From NCBI RefSeq assembly GCF_019399895.1, contig NC_091885.1:434001-498000 (forward strand): a DNA stretch of 64,000 bases, given 5' to 3'. The notes beneath the pieces were generated by a model. The model saw only the letters and a list, made by a program, of their open reading frames with translations, did no database searches and was not told where the DNA came from. Positions 18,701 to 28,667 of this stretch are shown piece by piece. The DNA is from Cardiocondyla obscurior. Lineage: Eukaryota; Arthropoda; Insecta; Hymenoptera; Formicidae. Numbering within the stretch: position 1 is the stretch's first letter; each line of letters starts with the position of its first letter. The position numbers and the translations under genes are program-made.

Positions 18701-20657
18701 GTTCCAAAGACTAATGAACTCAGTACTAGCAGGATTACAAGGTATCAAGTGTCTAGTATACCTGGACGACGTAGTGATATACGGACCGACACTTGAAGAA
18801 CATAACAAAAGGCTGACGAGCGTATTTAGCAGACTAAGAGAAAATAATCTGAAACTCCAACCAGACAAGTGCGAATTCCTACGGAAGGAAGTATTATTCC
18901 TAGGACACATAATTACAGAAAACGGAATACAACCAGATCCAGCAAAAATAAACGCAGTAAAAAACTACCCGACGCCGAAAAAAGTAAAAGATATACAAGC
19001 ATTTATAGGTCTGGCAGGATATTACCGGAAATTCATAGAAAATTTTTCGAAAATCGCGAAACCACTAACAAAACTGACAAAAAAGGGAGAAAAATTCGAA
19101 TGGGGAATAGAACAGCAGAACGCATTCGAAATATTAAAAGACAAGCTAACGACAGCTCCGGTGTTAAGTTACCCGGACTTCACGAGACAGTTCCTGGTAA
19201 CAACAGATGCCTCAGATTATGCAATCGGAGCAATACTATCACAGGGAACGGTCGGAGAAGACAAGCCGATCGCTTATGCCAGCAGAATTCTAAATAAAGC
19301 GGAACGAAATTATAGTACAACGGAAAAAGAACTGCTAGCAATAGTATGGGCGGTAAAACATTTCCGACCATACGTATACGGAACAAAATTCATGATAATA
19401 ACGGATCACAAACCATTAACATGGTTATTCAACGTAAATGATCCAGGCTCAAGACTGATACGCTGGAGATTAAAATTAGAAGAATACACATATCAGATAG
19501 TGCACAAAGACGGAAAGAAAAATACAAACGCGGATGCACTAAGTAGAAACCCGATCGAAGAAACCGAAATAAATAAAATAGAAAACGAAACAAAAAAATA
19601 TTCTGAAGAAGAAAAAATGGAAATATTAAAAGAATATCATGACTGTCCATTGGGAGGACACCAGGGTGTGAAACGCACAATAAATAGAATAAAACTCAAC
19701 CATAATTGGCCAGGCATGAACAAAGAAGTGGAAGAATACATCAGCAAATGCGAAAAATGCCAAAAGAACAAACTAAGCAGAAAAACGAAAATGCCGATGG
19801 TAATAACCGACACGCCGGAAAAGCCATTCGAAAAATGCGCACTCGACATCGTAAGACCATTAACAATAACAAACGCAGGAAATAAATACATCCTAACATT
19901 CCAAGATGCCTTAACGAAATTTAGCAAGGCAATACCAGTAGCAAATCAAGAAGCAGCAACCGTGGCAAAAGCATTCGCAACAAAAATAATTTTTGAACAT
20001 GGAATCCCAGAAAAAATACTAACAGATCAAGGAACAAACTTTGTAAGCGAAATGTTCAAAAACGTATGCAAATTATTGAAAATCGAGAAAATACAAACAA
20101 CGGCGTATCATCCGGAAAGCAATGGGGCGCTAGAGAGATCACATCGAACTCTAGTAGAATACCTAAGACATTATATAAACGGAGACCAAACCGATTGGGA
20201 CGAGTGGGTACCGTATGCGATGTTCGCATATAATACGACACCGCACACAGCAACGGGGTACACGCCGTTTAAATTAGTGTACGGGCACCAAGCCACACTG
20301 CCGACGGCACTGGCGACGGCACCAAGAAAAACGTACACGTACGACGATTACGCGCAGGAACTAAGGGAACGATTACGCGCGTCAAATACAATCGCGAAAG
20401 AACATTTAAAAGGAGAGAAAGAAAAATCGAAAACAAACTTCGATAAGAAAACAAGGGAAAGAAAATTCATAATAAGAGATCAAGTCCTATTGCACGATGA
20501 AACAGTGAGAAGAGGAAGATCAAAGAAATTAGAAGCACAATGGATAGGACCGTACACGGTAATAGAAAAATGTGGAGAAGTAAATTACAAAATAAAAGGA
20601 GGCAGAAGAAGCATAAGAGTGCATGCAAATAGACTAAAAGCATTTGTAGAGCACTAA
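15723..20657 (+). CDS. gag-pol: Gypsy-B gag-pol polyprotein, 1644 aa, intact
   Basis: A single uninterrupted frame. Gag: MSDSELELQ..., capsid-like helices, then two CCHC knuckles (CNKCGKAGHIAREC about residue 449, CTHCRKPGHTRDEC about 489). Protease LLVDSGATITLIKVG about 600. Reverse transcriptase with YLDDVVIYG about 1013. RNase H from TTDASDYAIGAIL about 1160. Integrase: zinc region from about 1305, catalytic D in ALDIV about 1374, D in TDQGTNF about 1434, E in NGALERSH about 1470, GPYTVIEK about 1608. Fusion of gag and pol in one frame, without a frameshift site, is shared with Gypsy-D. One oddity is DIVRPL where sisters have DIVGPL beside the first catalytic Asp. It probably works as a polyprotein cut by its own protease. 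Confidence 0.93.
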   Translation: MSDSELELQRRVANNSWLHSQAARRALQPTPVRPLRVAINALNDIRNRVRRVLEYEDDPATESEESVNVITPREFDFGEIDDALLNRGDGNIARRTHNQILADTPSDISGISDRGEFSLTSYDSSVFDPAEIFANNLNTTREKMTHNYSLLDGAVGGVPEILIDREVNALRELHTATPHPTQRQERLLEQVLENLREMNSRIVRLERRPNENRETRGNQELIEGNERPHGEVRNRPTEPISTFKLKDARAMIPTVDGTNHAQTKEFLKACAYAARHVAREDTETLLEAVLCTKLKGAALLDFDARDITTFDQFLKEFEKTYLRKKGTSRLQTEMSSLKQKYGESASTYGLRVQKTAMELYEAMTDEKEMTSEQKRTVLKLIQRQALHYFHMGLTDDIKTMVRSQHFETLKDAIEGAVKEEKIRTTKYKGTYEKTRTNETHEKPRSSSITCNKCGKAGHIARECRSSKHINGFNLPRAETRARINNTEKFCTHCRKPGHTRDECWSMNGRPDTRWQRKDNRQTIRTRQSPAINIARTSRNRKETSRSKESGSESEEERQRPRVIRAAREYQVANIATKEVSNGLKLITLNVEQAKKGRLNLLVDSGATITLIKVGNLKEDTPIIEEKMALTGVTGHKINTIGKIRATIKIGRKNVKQKMYVVRDDFPIEYEGILGIDFLTKQRASCLHGKEQIVIDGVKFKLHPYEKYILPPRSETILRAITSQNQVGVINAEETKPGVFIGNCLVAPKDNECPVSVLNMTEEPMEIHTPQVEIEELRTINSAKVLTLNKRTDNETIQERSEKLMKQLRTNHLNKEEKRELEKICLHYCDIFYLEGDALTYTAAVKHEVNTPNENPPINSRPYRLPEKHKEEVNRQIEKMLKEDIIRQSSSQWNAPILVVPKKVDASGKAKLRIVVDFRKINEITIGDSFPIPNITEILDQLGNAKYFTTLDLASGYHQIQMKEEHKCKTAFSTPHGHYEFNRMPFGLKNAPATFQRLMNSVLAGLQGIKCLVYLDDVVIYGPTLEEHNKRLTSVFSRLRENNLKLQPDKCEFLRKEVLFLGHIITENGIQPDPAKINAVKNYPTPKKVKDIQAFIGLAGYYRKFIENFSKIAKPLTKLTKKGEKFEWGIEQQNAFEILKDKLTTAPVLSYPDFTRQFLVTTDASDYAIGAILSQGTVGEDKPIAYASRILNKAERNYSTTEKELLAIVWAVKHFRPYVYGTKFMIITDHKPLTWLFNVNDPGSRLIRWRLKLEEYTYQIVHKDGKKNTNADALSRNPIEETEINKIENETKKYSEEEKMEILKEYHDCPLGGHQGVKRTINRIKLNHNWPGMNKEVEEYISKCEKCQKNKLSRKTKMPMVITDTPEKPFEKCALDIVRPLTITNAGNKYILTFQDALTKFSKAIPVANQEAATVAKAFATKIIFEHGIPEKILTDQGTNFVSEMFKNVCKLLKIEKIQTTAYHPESNGALERSHRTLVEYLRHYINGDQTDWDEWVPYAMFAYNTTPHTATGYTPFKLVYGHQATLPTALATAPRKTYTYDDYAQELRERLRASNTIAKEHLKGEKEKSKTNFDKKTRERKFIIRDQVLLHDETVRRGRSKKLEAQWIGPYTVIEKCGEVNYKIKGGRRSIRVHANRLKAFVEH

Positions 20658-20658
20658 C

Positions 20659-20690
<32 letters not shown>

Positions 20691-20922
20691 CTACTCACCA
20701 GAAAACATAAGATAGACGGCACGATGTTCACCGTCCGGCCGATCCTCAACCACCACCATCAAATTAGGGACCCGCGAAACACGAAAAACCCGGCTACGCA
20801 CTGGCACAATCTCAGACGAACGGCAGGCGTAGCACCGCAGGGCCATAAAGCCCTGCCGACAGGAAACACAGTTTACCCATCGGCGGGCAGATTCAGCTTC
20901 GTCAAATAAGACGTCGACGGAA
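20691..20922 (-). CDS. Antisense cysteine-rich accessory ORF (Gypsy-B), main exon
   Basis: On the strand opposite to Gypsy-B, between pol and env. It follows an acceptor (TTCTGTAG, minus, ending 20923); a donor GAG|GTAAGTC lies at 21173/21172, implying a 250-bp intron. The core is C-x2-C...F....R-C-x2-C (CVSCRQGFMALRCYAC), matching the other three copies, then a basic stretch and a valine-rich tail ending ...YLMFSGE. The stop overlaps a GTGAGTAG donor-like sequence, also seen in Gypsy-A. The first CxxC group of Gypsy-A and -C is absent. Start unresolved; upstream in-frame codons without splicing stay open and hydrophobic. Confidence 0.55.
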
Positions 20923-21304
20923 CTACAGAAAACACAAACAGCAAAATGTTAAACAATATCAATAAAAAATAGAATCAAAATCAACACTTACGACATTATA
21001 ATAAACCGTATAAATGAGTAGAAAATACAGTTAGGAAGTTACTGACAGACTGACGGAACGGACAACGAGACTAAGAGACAAATCCGACGCGATATAAAAA
21101 TGCATATTAAAATTTCGAGAAGTGCAACGCGAAACCGCGCGAACACAGCAGAGAAAAGTTATAAAGACTTACCTCGTATCATAATACACAGCCGCTCCCA
21201 CGAAGAACACACACGCACATAACAGATAACACACGCGAAAAGAAATAGAAATTAAAATACGAAAAAACCGCGAGAAATCAATCTGAAAGAAAATCATCTT
21301 TCAG

Positions 21305-22747
21305 AATAATAATCACCGTGACGCTGAGCGCAAGCGACAAACCGCCGGAGATAAGCTCACCGTACACGGTAACGCAGTTCGTACATGAACCCGGACTCTA
21401 CTACGAAAACGTGGGACAACTGCAACTATCAGACGCGTCGTGGAAATTAGTAATAATAACTAAAACACAAGAATTAAAAGCGCAATATGAAAAACTACAA
21501 GAACGGGTAAAAGACGGAGAAAAAGCGTGCAAAACATATAGCGGAGAATTACTTAAGGATAAATGTAAATACTTAGCAGAAACAGTACGATCCCAAAACG
21601 AAAAACTAATAACAGCGATAGAATTATTAACAACATATGAGGCACAAAAAACAAAGCGAGGATTAATAGATGTAATAGGAACAATAAGTAAAAAACTATT
21701 CGGAACAATGGACGCGGACGACGAAAAAGTAATAAGCGAACAGTTAAAAATATTAACGAAAAGGCAGCAAACGTTGCAACACGTAGCAAAAAACCAACTT
21801 AAAGTAATAAATAGTTCGATTGGTCATATACAGGAATTAGAGGAAACAATAAAGTACCACGAGAAAGTTATAACAAACGCGACGAAGCTATTAAGCAAAA
21901 AAGTAGACGGGATAACGGGACAAATAGAAATGACGGAACATTTCTACATATTAAGAATGTTAATAACGGATCTATTAACGAACGTGCAAGAGACAATGGA
22001 ATTTATAGCACAAACGAAATTGGGAATAAAAAACACGCGAATGTTACCGGTTAATAAAATAATCGAGGAATTAAAAGAAGCAACCGCGCACCTAGAAGAA
22101 GGGACGTATTTCCCCTTTAGAATCAATACAAAAAACTGGAACGCGATAGAAAAATATGCGGAAATAAGCGCATATAGCGACGAGCAAATGATAGTCACAA
22201 TAATAAGATTCCCGATAGTAGACGATGCAAGGTACGAATTAAAAAGAGTAACGCCGTTTCCTGTATTAGACAAATCGAACGAGAACGCATTTAAAATAAT
22301 AGAAATAGAACATGAATACATAGCAGTAGATATAGAAAACAATAATTACTTAACATTAAGCAGAGAGGAAATCAAGCTATGCGCAAATAACAATAATATA
22401 TATATATGCGAACAAAGCCTCCCGGTATACCATACCAGGGCGAGCGCGCCGTGCGAGGTAAGAGCGATTACCGAGCCAGCGAAAAAGCCGGACACGTGCG
22501 TAACGCGAGAAGTTGCATCACGGGCAACATTCTGGATAGCAGTAAACGAACCACAAGAGTGGATATACTCCACAACGAAAGAGCAAACGATAGAAATTCA
22601 ATGTAAACATAGACCGAGTAAAAAATTAGAAATAAATAGAACAGGAATAGTAAAATTAAGAACAGCATGTAAACTAACAACGACAGAAATGACAATAAAA
22701 AAAAGAAACACGATAGGAGAAAGCAAAATAGAACGACACGTACCGGC
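21305..22747 (+). pseudogene. env: Gypsy-B env, C-terminally truncated
   Basis: F-like env of about 480 codons. The frame begins at a splice acceptor (TTTCAG, 21299-21304) and the first in-frame codons are not ATG, so the start lies in an upstream exon. Visible: HEPGLYYENVGQLQ region, furin-like KTKRG, fusion-peptide-like GLIDVIGTISKKLFGTMDADDE, coiled-coil heptads, then the ectodomain to IERHVPA. At 22748 the Gypsy-C LTR replaces the rest, so the membrane anchor and tail seen in Gypsy-A and -D are missing. Confidence 0.8.
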
Positions 22748-23170
22748 TGTTGCAACGAAGCGGTGCACGGGGTCCGTCCTCCGAATATTACACTTTCCAG
22801 TGTTATCGGTGGCACGAGTTTTTTGTAAATAAATATACTCTTAGTTGTATAAAGTATATTGGTGAATTTATTTCTCTTGATGTTTCGGTGATAGAGTTAC
22901 GAGTCGCTACCTCAAACTCCCGAACTGACTTGCACGAGCTTCGGAGCTCGTGCATTATATAATATTATTTTTTGGTCTTGTCAGCGAAATAGCAGAAGGA
23001 AGTGGCCGCGTGCCCTACTGCCTTCTGCTGATAGCGCGTGATGTCGAAAGGCTGACAAGACGGATTCTTGAGCTCAGCAGATTCCAACAGTTTGGTAATC
23101 TGCTGAGTTGTGTATAAAAATGTGTCGCGCGTGGTGGTCAATGACCAGCGTGCGCTGTCGGGTTACAACA
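22748..23170 (-). repeat. Gypsy-C 3' LTR
   Basis: 423 bp, TGTTGCAACG...GGGTTACAACA on plus. A short inverted repeat (GCACGAGCT/AGCTCGTGC around TCGG) lies near 22932-22954. It is followed on the element side by TCCCTCCCCCCTAGGGG, the polypurine tract. Confidence 0.85.
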
Positions 23171-23256
23171 TCCCTCCCCCCTAGGGGAAAAGAAAAAGAG
23201 TGAGTATCTCAATCTTTTTCTTTTTTACAATTCTTAATTATTATATTATACATTTT

Positions 23257-25057
23257 TTATGCTTCTTCGATCTCCGTCGCAGCGGAGTTTTTTACCTTTG
23301 GTTTTAGCGTTCGCGGCGGAAGAGCAGGAATTTTATTTCTATTACATTTTTTAACTATTGCGATGGTTATAATTACAATGATGGTTATTGTTATGAGGAA
23401 TGTGCCGCCGCTGGTGGAGTATACAAGTATTTTATGTATAGGTATTTCGTTTGCCTTGTCTACTTCGTCGTCTAACTCGTCGAGGCTATTCGTTAATTGT
23501 TGTAGTTCTCGTGGGTTAGATATAATTGTTTCGTCTTGTAACTCATTCTGCTTTAATTTGAGATTTCTTAATATAATGTTTTTTCGGTCGAGTGTCAGGT
23601 TGTATGCGGGTAAGCGTGTCATGATGTGTGATTCATGCACGCTTTTGGTTCTTATTGATATGTCAGCTGTTATTACCTGACATTCGCCGAAAATAGTAAG
23701 TTTACCGGTGTTCTTGATTTTAATAATATTCCTCGGGTGGTTTAAGCAAAATATTTGGATCTCCTGTTCTTCAGTAGTTGAGAATATCCATGATTGAGCT
23801 TCGTGTAGGGAGATCTATATGGTCGCTTCTGATAGGAGGTGTCGGGTTTTGCACTGCGTCGGTTGTGGATCCGGTCTCGTGAGTGCTTGTATTTCGCACG
23901 GGGCATTTGCCTTTGCGTGGTATATCGGATGGCTTTGAGTGCACACGTACTGTTTGTCGCTGCGTTTGCATTTTTCTAATTCGGTCGCGGTTAATTTTAG
24001 GTAGTTATTATTTTCTTTGTCGAAAGCGATTATTTCATTGTCGTTATTTATGACGTTGAATATGTTTTCACTACTATACACGGGAATTGCCGTGACTCGC
24101 ATTACTTCAAAATTTTCATATCCCACTATCGGGAATTTTATAATTGTTATTATTGCATTTTCTTTGTAATACGCGCTGATTTCTGCGTATTCGTGGATAT
24201 TGTACTAACTTTGTTCGTTGATACGAAATAGGAAGTGATTTCCCCTTCTTAAATTTCCTGCGGCTTCTTTTAGTTCCGCTAGTATTTTTTCTAACGGAAA
24301 TAACCGCAGATTCAGCATATCGGATTTTGAATGTGTCAAGAAATCCGTGATGTCGTGCACATCATTTAATGTGTCTGTGATCAATGTTCTTACTATAGAC
24401 ACAAAATCTAACGCGTACAGTCGGCGTGTTATCTGGTCGAGTTTCCAGCTTACTGCCGCTGTCGCGTTAGCTAGATTTTTAATATGTTGGTCCATCTTAT
24501 TTTCTGTTTCTCGGATGTGACCTATCGTTGTGTTCAGAATTTTTATCTGATTTTTTGCGATGTGTTGCAGAGTCTGTTGTTGCGAGTGTAGTATTTCCAG
24601 TTGTTCCGCGATTTGTTTCTCGTCGTCTACGTCCATCAGGCCGAATAATGCTTTTCCCGCTTTCCCGACGAAATCAATTAAACCTCTCTTTTGTGTTGCG
24701 GACCCATATATAACTTGCAGCCGGTTTATTGCGGTTGTTAATTTGTCGTATTCGGCGAGCGTTGTATATAATATCTCGTTGCACTTGCCACCTATGTTTT
24801 CTTCGTGTGCCTCATGGAAGTAATTGCAGAGTTTTTCTGCTTTTTCCGTGTAATTTTGTACCTTCCTGTATCGTTCTTCGATGGTTGAGACATCTGTCAT
24901 AATTACGAACTTCCATGTAGACGTTGCCATTTGCAGAAATCCCTGGCTCTCATAATATAATCCGGGGGTGTGTGTAAACCGGGCGATAAAATACGGTGGT
25001 GTGCGTGTATCCGTGTTTTCTCCTATGTTCCTGGCTTGCGTTACCGTGAACGCAAGT
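23257..25057 (-). pseudogene. env: Gypsy-C env with two amber codons
   Basis: F-like env in three open pieces: 25057-24205, 24126-23815 and 23640-23257, all essentially in register with Gypsy-A env. By comparison with Gypsy-A, both interruptions sit where Gypsy-A has tryptophan: NEQSW (near 24204) and ATFW (near 23812), i.e. TGG changed to TAG. The frame starts at the conserved acceptor (CAG ending 25058). The furin-like QKRG and GLIDFVGKAGKALFGLMDVDDE are present, as are the C-terminal anchor (TSGGTFLITITIIVIITIA) and basic tail. Confidence 0.8.
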
Positions 25058-25444
25058 CTGAAAAATGAGTAGCCTTTCTTACTGTGTGTTAGTTTTGATT
25101 TTATATTTCTATGTGGAAGTGTCTGTCAGTGTCGTGGTGTCCAACGTCTACAGTGGGAACGTCTTTTTGATGAGGTGAGTGCATATTACGATTAAAATTT
25201 CACTTATCTAAACTTTTTATTTTTTTGCACGGCTCAAGTTCTTCTTTCCTTCACTGCTGCCTTCTAATTTCAGAGACTCTTTAGTCTGTCTCGAGCAGTC
25301 TGTCGTTAACGAGTCCGTTTTTTTCGTTTTTAAAAAAAAGTAAAAAAAAAAATTTTTTTTTTTTAATTTTTTTTTTATATATATATATATACATATATGT
25401 GATGTGTGGTGGTCGGTTTTTTATAACTTTCCTCTTGTTTCCAG

Positions 25445-25899
25445 TGAGTGAGAACGTGTCTTCTGGATGTTATCGGTGCGACGAGCCCCGATTTGCCTCC
25501 CTGTGCTTAGGACACAGTATGTCGCATGCTTGCCTGCATTTTTGTTCGCGGTGCCGGAGCACTTATGCTCCTCGGTATTGCGAGGAGTGCTCCGTGGTTG
25601 CCTTGTCGCCTAGTTCAACGGCGACAACGGTGCCGGAGCACTCGGCAGGCCCGTCGACTTCGACCGGGGGGGCACCCGTGGGGCTGCCGCCCCCGTTGTA
25701 CATGCCGTCCATCGGTGGATTTCCTCCGATGGTCTGTAGGGAGCTTATTACCGGGGAAATTGTGGTGGAGGAGATACCTGAGTTTTCTCATCTAATGCTC
25801 CTGGGTATCAATTTTCTGTTTGCTCTGTGGCATGATTCTTCTTTTGCTTCTTCTCTCTTTCTCTGTTTTACCGACTCACCATCTTCTTTTTTCTTTTAA
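25445..25899 (+). CDS. Antisense cysteine-rich accessory ORF (Gypsy-C), main exon
   Basis: Opposite to Gypsy-C, with acceptor TTGTTTCCAG ending 25444 and donor GAG|GTGAGTGC at 25174/25175 (270-bp intron). It contains a first group CYRCDEPRFASLC and the core CSRCRSTYAPRYCEEC, then a Ser/Thr/Pro-rich linker and an ITGEIVVEE tail. The frame continues to 25899, overlapping the pol stop codon on the other strand; homology to the sister copies ends near 25790. The sense genes of this element are ruined while this frame is open. Confidence 0.55.
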
Positions 25900-26488
25900 T
25901 GTTCGATAAATAGTTTTAACCGGTTAGCGTGAACGCGAATGGTTTTCCTTCCCTTTTTTATTGTATAATTTATTTCGCCGTGTTTTTCTATTATTACATA
26001 TGATCCCACCCATTGCGCGTCGAGTTTCTTTGGTCGCCCTCGCCGTACTGCTTCGTCGTGTAATAGTACGGAATCTCCGACTTTAAATGATTTAGGGTTT
26101 GTTCGTGTGTCGAAGTTTATTTTTGCTTTTAATTTTTCCTCCTTAGCGTGTTCTCGCGCTAAGAAATTTGATGCTCGTAGTCGTTCTCGGAGTTCTTGTA
26201 CGTAATCTCCGTACGAATACGTTTTCTTTGGTGTGCCTGACACTGCTGTAGGCAGCAAAGCTTGGTGTCCATAGATGAGCTCGAATGGTGTGAAACCCGT
26301 AGCTGTGTGTGGCGTGGTATTATACGTGAACATAGCATACGGTAACCATTCGTCCCAATCTGTTTGTTCCTCGTTTAGATAATGTCTTAGATACTCGGCG
26401 AGTGTTCTGTGCGATCTTTCCAATGCGCCATTTGTTTCAGGGTGGTAGGCGGTTGTTTGTATTTTTTCAATTTTTAGTAACTTGCAGG
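25896..26488 (-). pseudogene. Gypsy-C integrase, C-terminal remnant
   Basis: About 197 codons from CKLLKIEKIQTTAYHPETNG (including the catalytic Glu in NGALERSHRTLAEYL) through the GSYVIIEKHGEINYTI C-terminal domain to FIEH and the stop. It starts abruptly at the boundary with the insertion at 26489. Confidence 0.85.
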
Positions 26489-27591
26489 TGTTACGTCCAC
26501 GCCCTTTTAATTTTTTTTTTTCCAGAACATTCTGAATCCACAAAAATGACTAACAATAAATGAAAGGTCAAGTGGATTGTTTTTAAGAAAAGAGTCATAA
26601 CAACGGAAAATTCGGAAAAGTGAATCAGACTGCCCTACGATAAGCGGTGCGCACGGCACCCGTAAACAACGCCCTTTTGAATCATATAAAAAGCCCGAGC
26701 GGGCGGAACATTCATTCATTCTAAAAAGTCTCCTGATACCTGGCATTATTTTAACCGCGATTCGTGAGTGCTCTAAACCGAAGGAAGAACCAACCGATTC
26801 GCTAGCCGTTCAAACCAGCCGAGCCGCTAGCCGCTCAAACTAGCCGATCCACTAGCTGCTCAAATCCGCCGAACTTCCACCGGAATCACGAATCTACTGC
26901 TTCGCCAGAAGAACGTTTGACATTATAAACTTCGCCTGTTTATTAACCCGCCTAAGTAGTAAGTCTGATTCTCATTTTTCTTTCGAGTTTCCGTAAAATA
27001 ATTATTAAATCGATTCGCTCATTTATAGTGAGCCGAACTTGTCCACCCACTTCCGCTGACTCTGATAAGAATACGTCGGAATACGACTATTTACTTACTG
27101 AATTAAAGAGAAAACTTCCCATGCCATGCGGCGGAAGTTACAATTGTAAAGTGTGCTACCCTGAGCTCCGATTGTACGCGGATTATTGCGAGGCCCAAGG
27201 CCCATCGTTTTCTCCATCGCCGATCGCGTCACCTCACCGCCTTCCCTCGTTTGCTTCTAATATTCCTCCTCCGGTTTCTCTCCCGAGTTTTTCCCATTCT
27301 TTTTCCTCTCCATTCTCAGCTTTACCTAATTCCAGTTACCGACATTTCCTCGACAAGATAGCCGATAAATACCCTCACCCACCTCAAGAAACTCCGGAAC
27401 CTCAATCCTTCCCTCCTCCAGCCTTTAAAACAGAATACAACCTTTCTGACAACGATCCTGTCATTTTTGTTTATCATCCTGAACATCAAACTCCTTTCAT
27501 TCTTCCTGAATCACATCTGCCAACCTTTTTCTCTATTCCTGTTCCTTAAAGTCATCTTTGTCGATACTAATTTTAATTATTTAAAAAGTTG
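26489..27591 (+). mobile_element. Unclassified insertion with LTR-like start and spliced ORF
   Basis: It begins TGTTACGTCCACGCCC at the break in Gypsy-C and ends against the X2 terminus. A TATAAAA box (26684-26690) is followed by a TCATTCATTC start-like region. A donor at 26959 (TAAGTA|GTAAGT) and acceptor (TTTATAG, ending 27028) would remove 70 bp and join to the open frame below. A probable LTR-element 5' end cut by X2; no primer site, RT or second LTR is visible. Confidence 0.4.
27029..27549 (+). CDS. Unrecognised proline/serine-rich protein
   Basis: The open frame begins at the splice acceptor; the first in-frame ATG is at 27121. It encodes a short cysteine-containing segment (CGGSYNCKVCYPELRLYADYC), then a Pro/Ser/Phe-rich linker and a hydrophilic C-terminus ending FFSIPVP. 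No family recognised; it could be a Gag-like product of the surrounding insertion. No transmembrane segment or catalytic motif seen. Confidence 0.35.
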
Positions 27592-27811
27592 TAAACACGG
27601 GTTTTAACCCAGGAGCGTTGAGGAAGGCGAGGGGACAGGGGAAAAAATCCGCGATGAGAGGAGCGCGGGGAGAGGTAGCCGTAGGTGGGAAGAGACGGGG
27701 GTATCTGTCGCCCATTCATACCCCGTCTCTTCCCACCTACGGCTACCTCCCCGCTCCCTCATCGTTTTCCCCGTCCCTCCCTCAACGCTCCTGAGTTAGA
27801 ACCCGTGTTTA
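27592..27811. repeat. Left terminal palindrome of X2
   Basis: TAAACACGGGTTTTAACCC... to about 27700 is mirrored by ...TTAGAACCCGTGTTTA (27811), around a short spacer containing CGCCCATTCATA. The arms share the GTAGCCGTAGGTGGGAAGAG block and its complement. Small deletions on the inner arm make it imperfect. Confidence 0.85.
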
Positions 27812-27845
27812 TTCCCCTTACAACACCCCGCGCTAGCAACCACCG

Positions 27846-28214
27846 TTAATATATATTACAAATAAAATAAAAACTTACGTTTTTAATTTTGCCGCATTTT
27901 TTCACCCGCGGCAATTCGCTGTCTACAAAGGCGAATCGTTTCCCGTGGGTGCACAAGTTCATCCGCTTGTCTATAACGTACCCACACTCGTCACCCACGG
28001 GATTTTCGGGAACAGAACGAGGTGTTCTGTCAAAAGTCAATATTTCGCCACGTTCGCACTCACCGCGTATGTGATTATCGTAATATAAGCTCAATTGAGC
28101 TGAACTGTTTTTTTGGTGTGTGCTACACCACACACCGCCTGCACTAAACGGGGTGCGATCCCCCAACTCGCGGCGCGCGAGAATGTGTACCAACGATGCA
28201 CACTTTTTTTCCAT
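27846..28214 (-). CDS. Conserved element-X small protein, left copy
   Basis: 122 codons from ATG at 28214 (MEKKCASLVHILARRELG). Identical to the right copy (41667-41999) over about 105 residues. A one-base difference in an A-run (6 versus 7 A) then shifts the C-terminus to ...CGKIKNVSFYF instead of ...MRQN. Family unknown; Cys/His pairs in GGVWCSTHQ and NLCTHG are conserved with X1. Confidence 0.5.
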   Translation of the reverse strand: MEKKCASLVHILARRELGDRTPFSAGGVWCSTHQKNSSAQLSLYYDNHIRGECERGEILTFDRTPRSVPENPVGDECGYVIDKRMNLCTHGKRFAFVDSELPRVKKCGKIKNVSFYFICNIY

Positions 28215-28667
28215 TTAAGAAGTTAATTAGACGTGTTGCACTTGAAAAAATCAGCATGCGACTGACAGGCAACAGCTACGAGCTCACTGCAGACAGTCAG
28301 AAAGAAAAACGAAAGCATTTTTTTATCAACAGCAGTCCCGAAGGTGTGACATATACTCGTGAGAATCTTTTACAACGTTTAGCACGTTTGAAACTTAAGA
28401 TGCATTCTATCACGCAATGAGAGATTAAGAAATTATTTCATTTAAAAGATGTATCTCGAAAATGTGACATATACTTACGCAAATCTTTTTACATTTAATT
28501 CCGAGTTTTTAAAGAAATATGTATGAGATCAATCAATCAATAGTTCATGGACATTGGGGGAAAATGCAACAATAAAAATTTTTTAATATAAACATTTAAA
28601 TTATATATTTATTATAAAATATAACATTATTTGTATATTTTGATGGCAATAAAAAATGTTTTTAATA

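Larger units (their letters stand above)
14750..22747 (+). mobile_element. Gypsy-B, errantivirus-like, 3' end lost
   Basis: Order: 5' LTR, tRNA-Leu-like primer site, repeat-bearing leader, single-frame gag-pol, opposite-strand cysteine-rich exon, env. The env is cut at 22747 where the Gypsy-C LTR begins; no 3' LTR, membrane anchor or polypurine tract of this element is seen. gag-pol is intact. Confidence 0.85.
22748..26488 (-). mobile_element. Gypsy-C, 5'-truncated, degenerate
   Basis: Read on minus: C-terminal integrase (26488-25896), opposite-strand cysteine-rich exon, env (25057-23257), polypurine tract and 3' LTR (23170-22748). gag, protease, RT, RNase H and most of integrase are missing; the break at 26488 abuts a different insertion. 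Same family as the solo LTR at 764-1182. Confidence 0.85.
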
